Assembly (NCBI GenBank): GCA_965153455.1 | Contig: OZ234493.1 | Coordinates: 25,348,213-25,412,212 of the forward strand | Direction of reading: 5' to 3' | Length of the DNA stretch: 64,000 nt | DNA from: Sphagnum compactum | Lineage: Eukaryota > Bryophyta > Sphagnopsida > Sphagnales | The notes under the pieces: generated by a model | The model's database searches: none | Told to the model about the DNA's origin: nothing | What the model saw: only the letters and a program-made list of their open reading frames with translations | In this document: in pieces, positions 24,241 to 38,300 of the stretch | Layout: every line of letters begins with the position of its first letter | Numbering within the stretch: position 1 is the stretch's first letter | Translations under genes and position numbers: made by a program

Positions 24241-27190
24241 ACTAAAAAATTATTCTTATTTAGGATTTTTTTATTCCCCGTCTACATGTGCATCTAACCA
24301 TTAGCTTATTTTGCAAAGAAAGATAGGTTGTACTTTTGTAAGCAACCATATTTGGAAATTTGATATGCATAACCTTTGTGCACATCTATCCTATTTTGAA
24401 AATTGAAAACTAGCCTTTTCATAATCAACAATGGAAGTTTTTTAAAAATGAATGTGTAATTGACTAGCTTTGTAAGTTAAATGTATATCTTTCCTTGTAA
24501 ATGTTTTATTGGTGTCCAAAGGACAAGTCTAAAAGTTAATAACAAAACAACACTAATATGTACCCCACAAAAATATTTTTGTGCATCCAAGTTTAGTTAT
24601 TTACTTTGTTGCAACCCCATCCACAAAGTTAAAACTGAAATTGGGAATGGGTGGGAGACGATTGATAGCAAACCACCCAAACCAATCATTATGATTGGCC
24701 AATTAGAAACAAGGAACAATAGTTAGATCATATTTATTGCTCTCTTTTCATAGGTACATAAATCTATTGGTTTTTACCAACCTCAATAATTTATGCAAAA
24801 ATGTTGGGCCAAAATCATTTTGTTGAACCAAATTAACAAAATATTTTGATTTTTCTTCATCCAATTTAATGTGTAAAATCACATACCAAACATTTTTGGG
24901 GATGTTTTTATTATCACTATTATAGAACTTGTCCCTTATCTACTATGCAATTCTGCCTAAATTTTGCAAAATGAAATGGATATCATTGAAAGCATAGGCT
25001 CTCATTAAAACCACTAAGTTGTGACTATTGGTGGACCAGTCCCACCAAAACTCCACCTCACAATGAAAAATAATGGATTTTTAGTGGGAAGATTTTATTT
25101 TTAAAATATTTATGGTTTGAAGTGTTTTAGCAAATTTTTTATGGGTAGTGAATTGACCCATGTGATGCACTATCTTAACTACCCAAATTGAATTCACACT
25201 TTAGGTATGTTTCACTATTTGTGACCAATTGTAGTTACTAACATATATATGTCTTCGTAGTTGAATTATACCATCCATGTGCATTTCCAAAGCCAATGTA
25301 TGTATAATAACATTCTAAGAGATATTGACTTCTAATGAACATCTACTCATGATTAAACATGTTAATTATATTTTGACAATCACATTGTTGGTTGACCTTG
25401 TAAACTTTAAACAAGCCTTAGACCCAATCAGCACATAATTTGTAATTGCCAAATCATACTTATGGGGTTGTTTGAGTACACATATTCATAATGCCCTCCA
25501 AATGTCCACCATAGTAACAAGATTTTTCAAGTCAACCAAGTAGTTAATTTCTAATTTAATCCACCCTACAAAAGGGGCAAAATGTAGATGAACCCAAACG
25601 CCAATCATATGTGCCAACTATAAATACCTGGCCCATAATGAATAAATCATGTAATTTAACTAATGAATACGTCAACCCATCCCTTGAACAAAGGGATTGG
25701 TGTCATCTAGCCTAGTGTATGGGGTTTTGTGGTTACACATGCACCCAATGTGCATGCAAGTGTACCTCTTCCCGCAACCTTTTGAGGCCACTTTATGCTA
25801 CATTGGTTAATCATCTTACTCCTCCAACTAGTCCCACATGGCACCGCCCAATTGTGATTGAGTTATGTATTTTCATTATGGATTTGAAATTATGACAAAA
25901 CATGCACTATCAAATCTTGGCCTATGAACCTTAACATAATAATATTAAGAAAATTTTAAATATTTTCAAAAAAAAAAACTTACTATAACATATTTCTAAA
26001 ATATTCCAAATAAAGCAATTGCTAACTAAAAGGGGGCATTGTTGGGTCTTATTAACATGAACGGACCAAGGAACATAGATGGGGCAAGTCATCAATCATG
26101 GATAATTATGAAAGCACATTCAAAACATTGAACATTTGCCTTGTAACCAATAGGGAAGTTGTATTCAAACATGGCATAAGTACACCTTTTTCATTTCTTA
26201 TGATTTTGGGCACAACCACTAACAAGTTGTCCAAGATCCTACAAGATTAGGGAAAATTTGGTAAAACCAAACTATAATGATCAATGGAGGAAATTCAATT
26301 ACACCTGATGCAATGCAAAATCATATTAATGAAGTTAATCAAACAATTTGGTGTACCACATTAACAAGATTCCATGATTATATAATACATGTCAACATGA
26401 TAATCATCCTTGATCCTTAACTTGAAGGCCTTTTTTTTTAAATTTGAAAGCTTGCCAATATGACAAACAATCTTGCATTTCTTACTATCTTTCATTTTGA
26501 ACTATCAAATTCACACCATAATTTTTATAAACATTTGTAAGTTTAAAAACTTGGCCTTAATTATAGTACAATAATCTAAGTCACTTTAAATGTGCATAGA
26601 TACACATTTGTAAATATAAAATAATGTAGAATGCATGTAATGAAAGAAGAAACTAAAATTGACCACATAATGACTAAATTTTCAATGTGATCACCTTTGA
26701 AAACCTTTCCCAAAATTTCAAAACTATTGATAATCTTGTTGGGCCTACAATAATCTAATGAATGTCATACTCCTTGATTGGATTTGGAAACATAATTAGT
26801 TAAATTTTAAATCTTAACTTCGGCACTTGGTTTTTTAATTTTGAAAATTTTTGCTACATAATGGTTATAAAAAATAATAAACACATTCTTGTTATGTTTA
26901 CATCATATGTGTCTAGATTGTTTCAGTCTTAAAATTTTGAACTTTAAGGTTTGCAGTTCAAACCCGATAATAAAAAACTTGCAAATTTTAAACTTTATAT
27001 AGTATTTATAAAAAATTTGGCACAAATAATAAATAACTTTTCAAAAATTTAGCAACAAAAAAAATAATTTCATTTATGCCAAAATTTGTTCATGTACTAC
27101 AATAATATTCATATAATAGTTGTGTTTTGATAGATGTCATCTCATTCACCTTCACCTATAGTATATCTACCTAAATAGAACAAACACCAA
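24241..27190. other. AT-rich intergenic DNA
   Basis: About 3 kb with stops in all frames I followed and no family motif. It could hold more decayed transposon sequence than I can recognise by eye. Confidence 0.35.
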
Positions 27191-27194
27191 TCAT

Positions 27195-27805
27195 CACAAT
27201 CTTAAAGAATTTCATGTTGTTGAAGAAGTAGCATTATAACAATGCTTGTGAGGTCATTCTGAGTTGAAGAATAACCAAGGCATATGATTGTGACAAGAAA
27301 GGGTATGCTTAACTAACTTACTAGAAGTTCACTTATTGGATTTTCCCAATTCCCCCAATATTGTCATGACGGGCGACGAATTGTAGTTACTATTCTAAGC
27401 TTGTCTAAATATTGAAAATTTTGAAGATTTGATTTTGAAGGTCATAAGATCAAAGATGGTCCTATTCAACATTTATGATAACTTAGTTTAATTGAAGACT
27501 ATTTCATCATATATTCCATTCTCTTTACTAATTTTCATTCTTCAAAAGCTCTGCATGTCAAAAATGAAAAAGCCAAGATGTTGTTGAAGCCCAATAAGAT
27601 TTTTGTCATAGAACTTTAACACATATGGCCAAACCTCAATGAAGACCAATGGATGAAGGTGAAAATCACATTGAAAGATTTGATATTGTTAAATTATGCC
27701 AAGAAAAACAATGGCAATATATTAACATTAACAAAGTTAAAAATACAAAACATCTTTCTAGGAGCCAACATCCATCAAACAATGTTAGCAAATTATAGAA
27801 ACTGA
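27195..27805 (+). pseudogene. PRP8: PRP8 spliceosome-protein gene fragment, broken
   Basis: PRP8 is the central U5 snRNP protein of the spliceosome. Reading plus-strand frames and allowing for breaks gives a colinear series matching the region just before and into its RNase H-like domain. The series is MIVTRKGML near 27278, LEVHLLDFPN near 27326 followed by IVMTGDEL and ACLNIENFEDLIL, KMVLFNIYDN near 27450, KTISSY, KALHVKNEKAKMLLKPNK near 27546, then HIWPNLNEDQWMKVKITLKD near 27622 and NYAKKNNGN. In-frame stops (for example before HIWP and before ACLN) and small indels show it is non-functional. It covers roughly 200 of over 2300 residues with no intron in view, so it is either a decayed retrocopy or a captured exon stretch. 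Confidence 0.85.
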
Positions 27806-29500
27806 GAAGCATGTCAATTCTTTTCTTTCACTATAAGTATTATGCAACTTGCTTGTGTAATTTTTTGTTGCATCTATTTTCAACAATGTGTGATTTGCAC
27901 CATCGAATTTTAGACCATTGAATTAGTTAATTAGACTAAAAGTTAAATGGAACAACCACGATGTCCTTCTTTGCTTGGAAGTGCTCTACCAAAATATTTA
28001 AATAATAAAAGGTTATGTACAACCACAAAAATTTCTAATTGGTTTACAACTTATTTGCACATTTTATTCACATTGCATAATTCCCATTTATCAACTTTCT
28101 ATCAAACTTAAATTTCATTCACATCATTCCCATGCCTTTAACAGAACCAACATTGTTATGTGCTTTGAATCAGACTTGTTGAAAATTTTGTCATCTTCAT
28201 AACCCCAATTAATGTTGCATATCCATCCTATCAATATGTTACATGAAAAGATTATAACTTGAAATGACTTTACTTAGATGTGATCAACCCAACAATATTG
28301 ATAAAACCTAAAAAACCGATTGGACACAACAAGGCATTTAGTTCATATAATTACACCTAGCATTATAATGATAAATTTTATATTAACTTGATATTGTAGA
28401 CAATAAATTGAAATGTAACATATTGCAAATCTCATAAACAAAATAATGTCAATCCAAACAAAAAAAAACAAATTTGGGTGTTTAATGAACAATGCATGTT
28501 TGGTGAATATATATAAAAAGGGAGAATCAACAAAGGATTCGCCACATAAGTAGATTTTTAGAATGTTATTCATGAATTTGAACACTATGTGAAGGTTTTT
28601 TTTTTGGTGCACCCATTATTTTATTCATTATTTTGAAATGGGTTTAACCAAAAATTTGCCAAAACGAAAAATGGTTAAAAGAAGAAAATAAAATTTGGCT
28701 AAATTTTCCATCTTGGTGACATGAAAAAAAGAGCTAGTTTCACATTTTTCTTTGGAAAGAAAAAAGACCCAAAATCATCACATTATGAAGAATATGTTTT
28801 TGTTAAAATTGCCATATTTAGACAATAGGTTCCAACTTGTGGCCCAAATATAGCTTCATTCTTAAATTCTTTTAGTACTTCCCTCTCTTCTTACATGTAA
28901 TCAAATTTGGCTAAAGCTCTCTTTACATTAGAAGACCATCAAAGTTGAAAAGCTTTCATTGGAAGAAAAGACATGTTAAGTTCACTTTACACAAGTGTTT
29001 GCTTAAGAGATAATGAAATGTGATTGGATGAAAAATGGACATCAAATCCACTTTGGATAATGTTTCATAGTCTAACAAACTTCATGTGAGGCCCACTTAT
29101 TTGAGCAAATGGATGAGCTTGGCGCAAACTTTTGTTAGACCATAATCCAAAACAAAAGTTAGGATTGATCTTGATTTTAATATGTTAAAGTACCTCAACA
29201 AAGTTTTTAGCACTTTACATTACACTTCACAACAACAAAGACAAGGCCCACACATAAATGAAATCTGAATTTCCATGGGACAACCTTTGGATGTGTTTGA
29301 AGATCTCAGCATTTCCATCATCCTTGTCCCTCGCCATAGTGTAAAAAGGGTGGGCCTATTTCCTCTTGTAAATGATGGCCAGACCACCTACCCCCACAGA
29401 ATTGGAAAAAAGAGAAGGGTTAAGTTAACCGTAGTTAAGGGTGAGACGAGCAACCATAGTTAGTGTTCAGGTTCCGCCTTCCAGCAAGTGTGAAGGCGCT
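27806..29500. other. AT-rich intergenic DNA
   Basis: No feature recognised. It ends at the more CG-rich region upstream of the UCH37 gene. Confidence 0.35.
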
Positions 29501-30063
29501 GTAGCTGCTGTTGCTGTTGCGCGTTCTGTTCATCTTGTGCCGGCAGCTACTGCTGCTGCTCCGCGACAACAGCAGCAGCAGCGGGATTTCACCAAAATCC
29601 ATCCGTTTGTTTTGTGCCCATTTCGTGCATCAAACCACTGGCAAACTTATTACTGGAGCTTCGTTGACACTTGATGCCCACCATCACCACATTAGGGTAT
29701 TCGTCTTTCTTTCTTTTGTTTGTTTGTTTGTTTGTTTGTTTTCTTTCTTTGTGTGTGTGTGTGTGTGTTTTTTTTTGGGTCGTTTTCTTTCTTTCTTTCT
29801 TTCTTCATACTTGTACTGTGCTGGCAGCAGCTGTGTGTCCTTGTTTGTCTTTATGTCCTTCAGGAGCAAGTGAGAAGTTTTTTTGTTGTTGATTTTTTGT
29901 GCTTCTAAGGTTTCGGGGAGTCAGTTTTCTTCTTATACCTTTGCCTTCTACACCTGAAAGCTCAGTTGAGAAATACAGAAACACTTGTTGAGGAGGAGGA
30001 GGAGGAGAAGAAGAAGAAGACGACGACGACGACGACGGCGGCCAAGAAGAAGAAGCAGGCGGG
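29501..30063 (+). promoter_or_regulatory. Probable promoter/5' leader of the UCH37 gene, rich in simple repeats
   Basis: A switch to higher CG content starts near 29480. The region holds CTG/CAG-type triplets (29500-29580), TTTG units (29716-29740), a GT run (29748-29767), TTTC units (29780-29803) and GGA/GAAGAA/CGA runs directly before the ATG (29990-30055). A pyrimidine-rich stretch followed by a purine-rich leader is common in plant 5' untranslated regions. The transcription start was not located. Confidence 0.45.
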
Positions 30064-33000
30064 ATGTCGTGGTGTACAATCGAGTCGGATCCGGGTACGT
30101 GGATTTTTTTTCGTCGATCTTTCTTTTTTCCCCAGTCGAGTGCTTCTTGCTTGTAAATTAGGTTGTCTTATCAGTCTGTATCCACATGAGACTCGCCATG
30201 GATTTCAAGCTGTTATCGAAAGAAGCTTTGGTATTTTTTTGCTTGCAATATCTGTAGCAGGACCTAATAACTATTCCATCACTCAAGCGACGAGCTAGTT
30301 TCGTTGCAGCGTTGAAATTGTAAATTTCTGGCGTAGTAGAACAAATTTCGAAGGAGAGAGAGAGAGAGATAGGGTCTTTTCTTTTTTTCTTTTTCCTGCG
30401 TTAGTAGGTTCTTTTTGTTGTTAAACCCTAGGTTCTCCGAAGTGTCTCATGCAGAGGTCATAACGAGAAGAGTGTTTATTCCCATGCAATCTTGAATAAC
30501 AAAAGCTGACATTAGGAAGGTGTAAGAGATTGGAACTGCAAATACTAATCATGACTTTCCATGTGCAGAGCAAGTATGCTTATGGTTGTGTGTTTAGGGT
30601 TAGGGTTTTACAGGCTTCTTATTCCCAGTACTCCATAAAGTGGAGGATTTTTTTTCTCCCTTACTATCCTGCTCAAGTCTAGGCATTTAGAAGCCCCCTT
30701 CAAGGCATAGGTAGGGTTCAAGGGATCAAGAAATTTTTATGTGTGTTACTCCCACCAAGGAGGTTCAGAGTTCAGAGTAGGAATATGTGTTTTATTCAAG
30801 CCACTGTCCCTCTTTACTTTTTGGTTCATGGTGTATCTTGCATAGACAAGGTAAAACTGTAGTGGATCTTGGAGTACAATACATCAGCGGTCAGGTTGAA
30901 TCTGAGGAAATTGTTGTGAGGAATGTACAACTTCAATCTGAGGAAACACAATGGCATTGACCAGAGGTTTGTATTTTTGCAGGGGTGTTTACAGAGCTCA
31001 TTCAGCAAATGCAAGTCAAAGGAGTTCAGGTAGATGTAGAAACTTGATTCCTGCTGCTGGTACAAATTTCAAGGCCATAATGCGTTCTCTATGCTTCTGA
31101 CAAAACACTGCAGAGATGACTACAGGACGTGACAGGGACCATAAAGCTGAAAGAGTTGTGCTGTTCTACACCCTTTCTTTCCATCCTCTATTTGGTCAGG
31201 GGCCCATCATCAGCAGGCAATGTAGATGTTGATTTGAGAGTCTTATTTGTGAATGTGTTATACTTAGAATGGGAGGTCACTAATGCTCAGTTCCTTTTTG
31301 TTTTGGAGCAGGTAGAAGAGCTCTACAGCCTGGACCTGGATTCACTTGGACAGCTCCGGTCAGATCTCTCTCTTGCTCTTACCAGTCTTGGCTAACCAGG
31401 TTTGTATCAGAAGGACTGACAATCAACTAGCATCTAAACATATCTCCATCATACATGTACTAGACCCATATGTTTGAATAATGGTGTGCCTGAAAATTAT
31501 GGGCACATAAATATATTCCTATCTCCACCCACCATTCAGAGCTGATGAAGTCAGTGGCGACTTATGGCAGCTTGTTACTGATATTCATGGTGAAGGTGGG
31601 TGATTGTTGAGACTTTGTGAGTGACAGTTGTAAAATTATGACTGCAGTCATAGTAGTTTCACTGGAACTGACAAAATGTTTACCTTCAAGTGTTGTGGTG
31701 GAGTTTTCTCTACGATCTCCTAGATATGTGGTAGGTCTGCAACCTGAGTATTCTGTATTTCTGGTCGTCTCCTCCTGCAGGCCTGTCTATGGGTTGATAT
31801 TTCTTTTCAAGTGGCGACCTGGGGAGAAAGATGTTCGACCTGTATTAAAGGAAAGCAACCCCAATATATTTTTCGCTAGCCAGGTTTCTGCAGACCTCAA
31901 ATTCTCTGTGCCAAAAGTCCCATTTTCTTATTTGAACAGGCTTATATCATCTCTGAGATAACTTGGGAAAAAGGCCTTAAAGGGAGGTGGTTCTTGAATT
32001 GATTTGTGTGAGTGGATTCTTAGTGATGCAAATTGATGAATATCCATATGTTCTGCAGTTGTACCACTCACCATAGACATACTAGATTTGTCAACATGCA
32101 GAGTTCACCCTCAATGATACTTGTCTCACAGGTTGAGTGTGGCTTTTGCTGGGTATATGTAGCGATGCAAGCTGTATGTTAACACAGACTTGTACTATTG
32201 CAACATAGATGGCTGTGTAGAGCAGATAAAACAATATTCAGCTCTCCATGCATCACCTGTACATTATATGCCAGCTGTATACTTCCTTCAATATGCTAGA
32301 GATGTATGGCAGATTGTTGATTGTATTTTGATTGTTTGCATCTGTGATCATAACTATGATTGCTGTGGTGGTCTTACCTCAGGTCATAAATAATGCATGT
32401 GCCACACAAGCGATTCTTTCTATCCTCATGAATAGGGCAGAAATTGATATTGGACCAGAGCTCTCTATGCTGAAGGAATTCACTAAAGGGTTTCCTGCTG
32501 AGTTGAAAGGGCTTGCAATCAACAACAGTGAAGCTATTCGCACGGCACACAACAGTTTTGCCAGGCCAGAGCCATTTGTGGCCGATGAACAGAAAACAGC
32601 TGACAAGGATGATGATGTGTATCATTTCATAAGCTATCTGCCTGTTGATGGAGTCCTCTATGAACTTGATGGACTCAAGGAAGGTCCGATTAACCTTGGC
32701 GAGTGTGGTGCTGGTGGCCCGGATTCGATGGAATGGCTTGAACTGGTACAACCAGTGATTCAAGAGAGGATTGAGAAGTACTCAAAAAGTGAAATCAGAT
32801 TCAATCTCATGGCAGTGATCAAGAATAGAAAGGACATATACAGTGCAGAGATGCTGGAGCTGGAAAATAGAAGGGCTCAGATATTAGAGCAGATGGAGGC
32901 TGCACAGACCAAGGGGGAAGATGCTATGGAAGTTGATTCAGTGGGAGAGAAGGAGGGAATCTCCCTTCAAAAACTACAGCACTCACTTATGGATGTGGAG

Positions 33001-33180
33001 TCTGAGATTGCAAAGGTAGGTGACAAGATAGCACTTGAGGATGAGAAATTCAGGAAGTGGAAAACAGAGAACATTCGGCGTAAACATAACTACATTCCCT
33101 TCCTCTTCAATTTTCTGAAGATCCTTGCTGAGAAGAAACAGCTGAAGCCTCTCATTGAGAAAGCACGACAGAAACCATGA
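30064..33180 (+). CDS. UCH37: Ubiquitin C-terminal hydrolase of the UCH37/UCHL5 type, 5 exons
   Basis: A cysteine deubiquitinase (peptidase C12) that docks on the 26S proteasome (via RPN13 in other eukaryotes) and trims ubiquitin chains. Exons: 30064-30094, 30983-31029, 31312-31358, 31781-31883, 32383-33180. All introns are GT-AG, phases agree, and the total is 1026 bp or 341 residues, close to the usual length near 330. It opens with [11 protein letters not shown], the family N-terminus. Catalytic residues are all present: Q76 (oxyanion) and C82 in NNACATQ, H157 in VYHFISY, D172 in ELDGLKEG. A coiled, charged segment (about 225-300) leads to the C-terminal ULD/KEKE-like tail [20 protein letters not shown] expected to bind the proteasome adaptor. 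Nothing suggests damage; the last exon carries most of the protein. Confidence 0.95.
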
Positions 33181-35334
33181 GAATGTTATTCCTTTCAAAT
33201 GGAAACGTAGATTGACAAAGACCAGTGCAATAGATCACATGTTTTTGTCTTTCATCATTTGTGGTGATTTTTGCCTCTTGAATTTTTTCCTTTTTGCCCT
33301 TAACCATGGAAAGATCTTCTAGTGATTTGTGGATTGTTTCTTGCTTACAGTTACCTTGAGAACAAGGATGGATACTGTTGAGCCTTTTACCTTTCTCATA
33401 CCTTGGGGCTCTTGCCAACAACTTGGGGGTTTGGTCCATGGACAGTGATTCTTCAGGAGACCTGTCCAGGAACAGGAAGTAGCGAAATTTGGCAGGCATA
33501 ATTGAGGTTCAGTGTTAGGGTTGCTGGCATGGAATTCATTTACTAAGCTAGCCTAACTTTTCTAATCAACCTTTAACATAGGGATTAGGGTTTTTTGTCC
33601 CCAATTTCCTGAAGGGATGTCACAAGTGGCTTTTTTAGCCAATTGAGTTGTAAACAAAAAAGAATAACATTCAACCTGAGTTCAAGCAATGAATATGCAT
33701 GCACCTACCTATCTAATGCAAATCAAGCCACCAAATATTGATGTGTGATCCAAGCAATCAGAAATTTACAAAGGTACCTAGTTTAGTGTCGATGTTTGTT
33801 CTTCATACTTGAAAAAATTGCCACAGTGAACCAGCACCCACCAGCACACCATGAAGGATGAATAGTGGTCAGGAAACAGTTTTCTGTTCGGTTCCAGTTC
33901 ACTAGCTAACCATGGTGGTTAGCTCGATTGCTTTTTTTTTCTACCTACTTACTAACCCACAAGCAGGTTGTTAATAGATAGGTAGTTTTAACCATGGTGG
34001 TAAGCTGAATTGCTTTTTTTTCCTACCTACTTACTAACCCACAAGCAGGTTGTTAATAGGTAGGTAGTAAAAACAGCCCTTACCTATGAATAAACCTTCT
34101 ATTTAGCTAGTAATTACAATTTCTAGTACTGGTACTTTTAAGTCTTCACGCCATGTGGAACCTTCACAACATTCCAGATTGCGATCATGTGTTGAATGTT
34201 GACCATGCAAGTGCAAATTAATTTAATCTGGCTAATGATCAAGGTTAATGAGAATTTTAAGTAGGAGGTTGGGTTGGGCATTAGTGGAGCATTGGGATTG
34301 ATTAGGAGCTGGGGACTTTTCAAGAGTTTTGGTTCTTCCTCACAAATCGTAGAATTGTGTTCAATTGTCATCAATAATATGCACAAAATATGTTCAAGTT
34401 GTGACTTTTCTAAAGTGCCACTATCATTTGTTGTAAGCAAAGCAACCGTTCACATTGAGAGAATACCATGTCATATGATTTTTTCATTACATGTTTTAAA
34501 GAGGTATTTTTGGGGTATTATGGGTGGGAGTTTTAATTCTTTTCATCTTATTATTCTTTAACTTCTTAATATTCACATATTTTAACCACTTTAAATTTGA
34601 TTTAAATTTTATATTTGCATTGAATTTTGGCACCATATAATTATTTGAATATTTAGTTTAAAATGTGAATGATGAGTGAAGGTTGTGATTATGTGTGAAC
34701 AAAGACTCATCACATGAAATGCTCAAATTTAATGTTAAAAACACATTAACAAACATTTCAAAAGAATTTTTTTTCAATTATTTGCTTCATTTTTGTTCAA
34801 ATTGTGTCCTTATAGTTTGACAAGAGAATATTTTTTCTATTTTTTCAATTCCAAATTTTGAGCATTAGCCTTTAATATTTTATTGATTTATTTCATATTT
34901 CATGTGTAGATTGTCAGAGTTATAGTTGACATATATCATTTTATAAATTCAAGTTTCAATTTATTTGGAATGAATTATTAACTTTCAAAGTTGACGGTGT
35001 CACATGTAAATTGGGTACCAAAAATGCAAAAATTAAGAAAATAGATCAACATAATAATGCCATGTGTTAAATGCAATCCTTTGAAAGGACTTTGACTTTT
35101 ATGTAGGAATAAAAATGACATTTCAAGAGTCCTGCATATTAACATAATAATCCATGTGACGGTTAAAAATAAGTGATTCTTAATTTAAGTTAGGTTTAAT
35201 GTTTTCATTTAGTGGTCACCATCTTCAACTACTCTTCATAACAATCCTAACTATTCATAAAAGTAAGAATGTTTAATAAAAATGAAAGGTTTTGTGAGGA
35301 TGTAGGCAAACATATGTTAGTGGGACAATACATC
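33181..35334. other. 3' region of UCH37 and AT-rich intergenic DNA
   Basis: The first few hundred bases should be the UCH37 3' untranslated region. It holds a tandem duplication at 33909-34071. From about 34560 the sequence is AT-rich with no recognised gene. Confidence 0.4.
33909..34071. repeat. 82-bp direct duplication containing an inverted repeat
   Basis: Two adjacent copies start ACCATGGTGG at 33909 and 33991. Each copy contains CTACCTAC...GTAGGTAG arms about 40 bp apart, so each could fold into a hairpin. The copies differ at only a few positions. Confidence 0.85.
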
Positions 35335-38300
35335 ACAATATTGTGTTTGTCAATGACTTGAATCTTGGTGTCCAATGTAATTGGATGTCAATACGTTTAG
35401 TCCAATTATGGAACTTGGTTGTATCAATCGAAGTGATAGTGCTTCAACTATAACAAAATAGGGTAATGGGGGCATCATCTTTCAAAGCCAAGATCAATGA
35501 GTAAGTGGCAAATCCATATAGTTTTGGTATTAGCTTTCATTAAAGCCATGTACTTGGCTTCTATACTAGACAATACAATTGCTTGCTACTTATGACTTGA
35601 CTAGATAATGATGCCAAATGAGAAAATAAAATTGTACCCAAATGTTGAATGTCAAGTATCAAGGTTTCCATCGCAATCAAGGTCTAAATATCCTAAAGAG
35701 GTTGGGGATTATTAACACTAGTATATTGAAAGTACAAGGTCAAAATGCCTTCAATGTGATACAATATAACATTCCAACGTATGTAGGATAGATTGGACAT
35801 GTATTGAACACCAACTCCCACTAGAGAGAACAAATAAAGTTGTGTGCAAACCAAGGCCCACATCAAAGAGCCACAAGGAGACTTATAAGGAACATTAAGC
35901 ATGTATTGTTTCTTCATGTCCATATAAGTAGGACAACCATGAATTAAAAGATGGAAGCCAAGTTCCATGGGTGTGCGAGTTGGCAATCATGCATACTATT
36001 TTTTTTCAATTTGTAAAGTAGATACCATTTCTTTGTGATGCAAATCCATCTTGCAGATTGGATGATTTCATGACTCACATAGTGGTGAACATCCCCCAAG
36101 TCTATCAATTCATATTCATCTTTAAGGATTTTTTTGAAATAAACAAGGAAGGTTAAACTGTGGGTAGTAAGGATTATGTCATCAACATAAAAGGCAAAGA
36201 TGCCAAAGTCTAGGTGTTTGTGAAACATATAAACATTAGAGCTTGTAATAAATTGTAAAAAACCTAACAATTCAAGAGAAAAATATCAATTTGGTGATAC
36301 CACATTTGAAATGATTATTTAGGTTGTAACTAAATCAATATAATTTGCAAGTTCATTTTGGATCCCCAACACCTTTAACACCTTATGATATTTTCATGTA
36401 AATGATTTCATCCAAATTTCCATTGAAGGACACAATTTTGACATCCAACTAATGCATGGAGATCGTGTTGTGTTGCTAGGGCAAGAATGACTCAAATAAG
36501 AGTTATTTCAACTATAAAGGAAATTTTTTTATTATAGTTAATGCCAAATAGGCTTTGTATCATGCAATCCAACCATTAAGTTACATTTAAGGTTGTAAAC
36601 TTGTTTGCATCCTACTAATTGGCACCCAAGAGATAATTTTTCAATAATTCAAGTGCAATTATGCTCCAAGAACTAAAGCTTGTCATGCACAACAATTTGC
36701 CATTGATGAACATGTAGATTTAAAAACACCTATTGATAAGTTGTAGGGTCAAAAATTATTGAAATAAATTGGGTGATCATAACATTTTTTTGGTGGGGTT
36801 TGGATGCCTTAGTTTGGGAAGAGGGCAAGGGGGAGAATAAGGTTGTGATCTTATGACTTTTTTACCTTGTCTTGAGTTGATGATGAAGAAATAAGGTTGG
36901 AGGAAGTATGTCACACTAGAGGTGTCAAAAAAGGAGGTGGGCATTCATAAGTTAAAAAAGGAGGTGTGTTAGGGATAGGTGGGTCTGGTATCAACACATT
37001 TGATAATGGAAGAAATCCCTTGGAGGTGTACCATGTAACAAGGGGTTGGGGAAGAATTGGATTAAGATATTTTTGAAAGAAAGTGAACTCAAATTGCAAT
37101 TTTTGTAATTGTGTCATCATCAATAGGATCTTTCATGATAAAAGGCTAATGCATATCCTCCACAAACTTAATGTTAATCTCAAGATAATGATCCATCAAT
37201 CAAATATGCTTTCAGGCTTATATATTTTAAATGAATCACTATATCCCAAAAGATGGTAAGTGTTGCTCCATATTTCATATGAAGAATTGTATGTTGTTGA
37301 AGAGTTTTCTTTGATAAATGATTTTGCACATAATTAGCAATAACAAGATCCTCTCCCCAACATGACTTTGGGAGTTGTGCTTGAAATAACATAGACCATA
37401 TTGCTTTCATAAAAGTTGGATTGAAACACTTGACAACATCATTATTTTGTGTTGTATGTGGAACCATCAATTTTAGCCTTAAAGACATATTCATGGCCAT
37501 TATCTTTCTTTAAAATATACATTTTGCATTGAAGTTGAATCTCAACATATTCTTCCATTATTTGAAAATATTGAGAGCTTGAAAATTTTATTGTAAAAAC
37601 ACCATTGAGTATAAAAAAATCATTAATCAATGTCAGGAAACATTTATAACCCAAATGAATGGTTGACATCAAAGGACCACGTGTGTCAAAATGTACCATA
37701 CCCAACAACTCAAAAGTTTGAATACCATCTTCTTTTGGAAAGGGTTGACAATTGTGTTGTCCCTTGATACAACCAACATAAAAAGAAAATTTAAGGATGA
37801 TCATAGACCTTACACCACATACCATGTTACCATTGAATAATTGCTAGAAATGGGCTTGGCTAATGTGGCCAAGATGCCTATGCCAAATTTTAACAATCGT
37901 TGTAATAAACATTGGCATGGAAACTATGTGGGTAAGAGGGCAAGATTCTCCAAGCTTGTACAAGTCATTGACTTTGTAACAATTGGTGATGAGTTGACCA
38001 TGAGAGTCAAATAGGGAAAAATGATATTTTATAAAATCATTTTTCTTTTAGAAGTATCAAAATGCTTGATAGAACAAAGATTCTTTCATAATCCTTGAAC
38101 ATGCAAAAAATTGGATATGATTGCGTCATGTGCAACATGAGAATGTGCAAATGTTGAACTGGTTTTTCTGTATTTTGACTAGCTCATTTTTTATTGCAAT
38201 TTGTTTGTGACAATCTTGTATGACATGGTTAGTCAATTTAGAATTAAAACATTTGAAAATACATTTTCCTTAATTTAGGGTTTCAAATCTTTTGTTTGGA

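Noticed and set aside
29511-29908. Overlapping Phe/Leu/Cys-rich frames upstream of UCH37
   Set aside because: Produced by TTTG, GT and TTTC microsatellites in the leader region.
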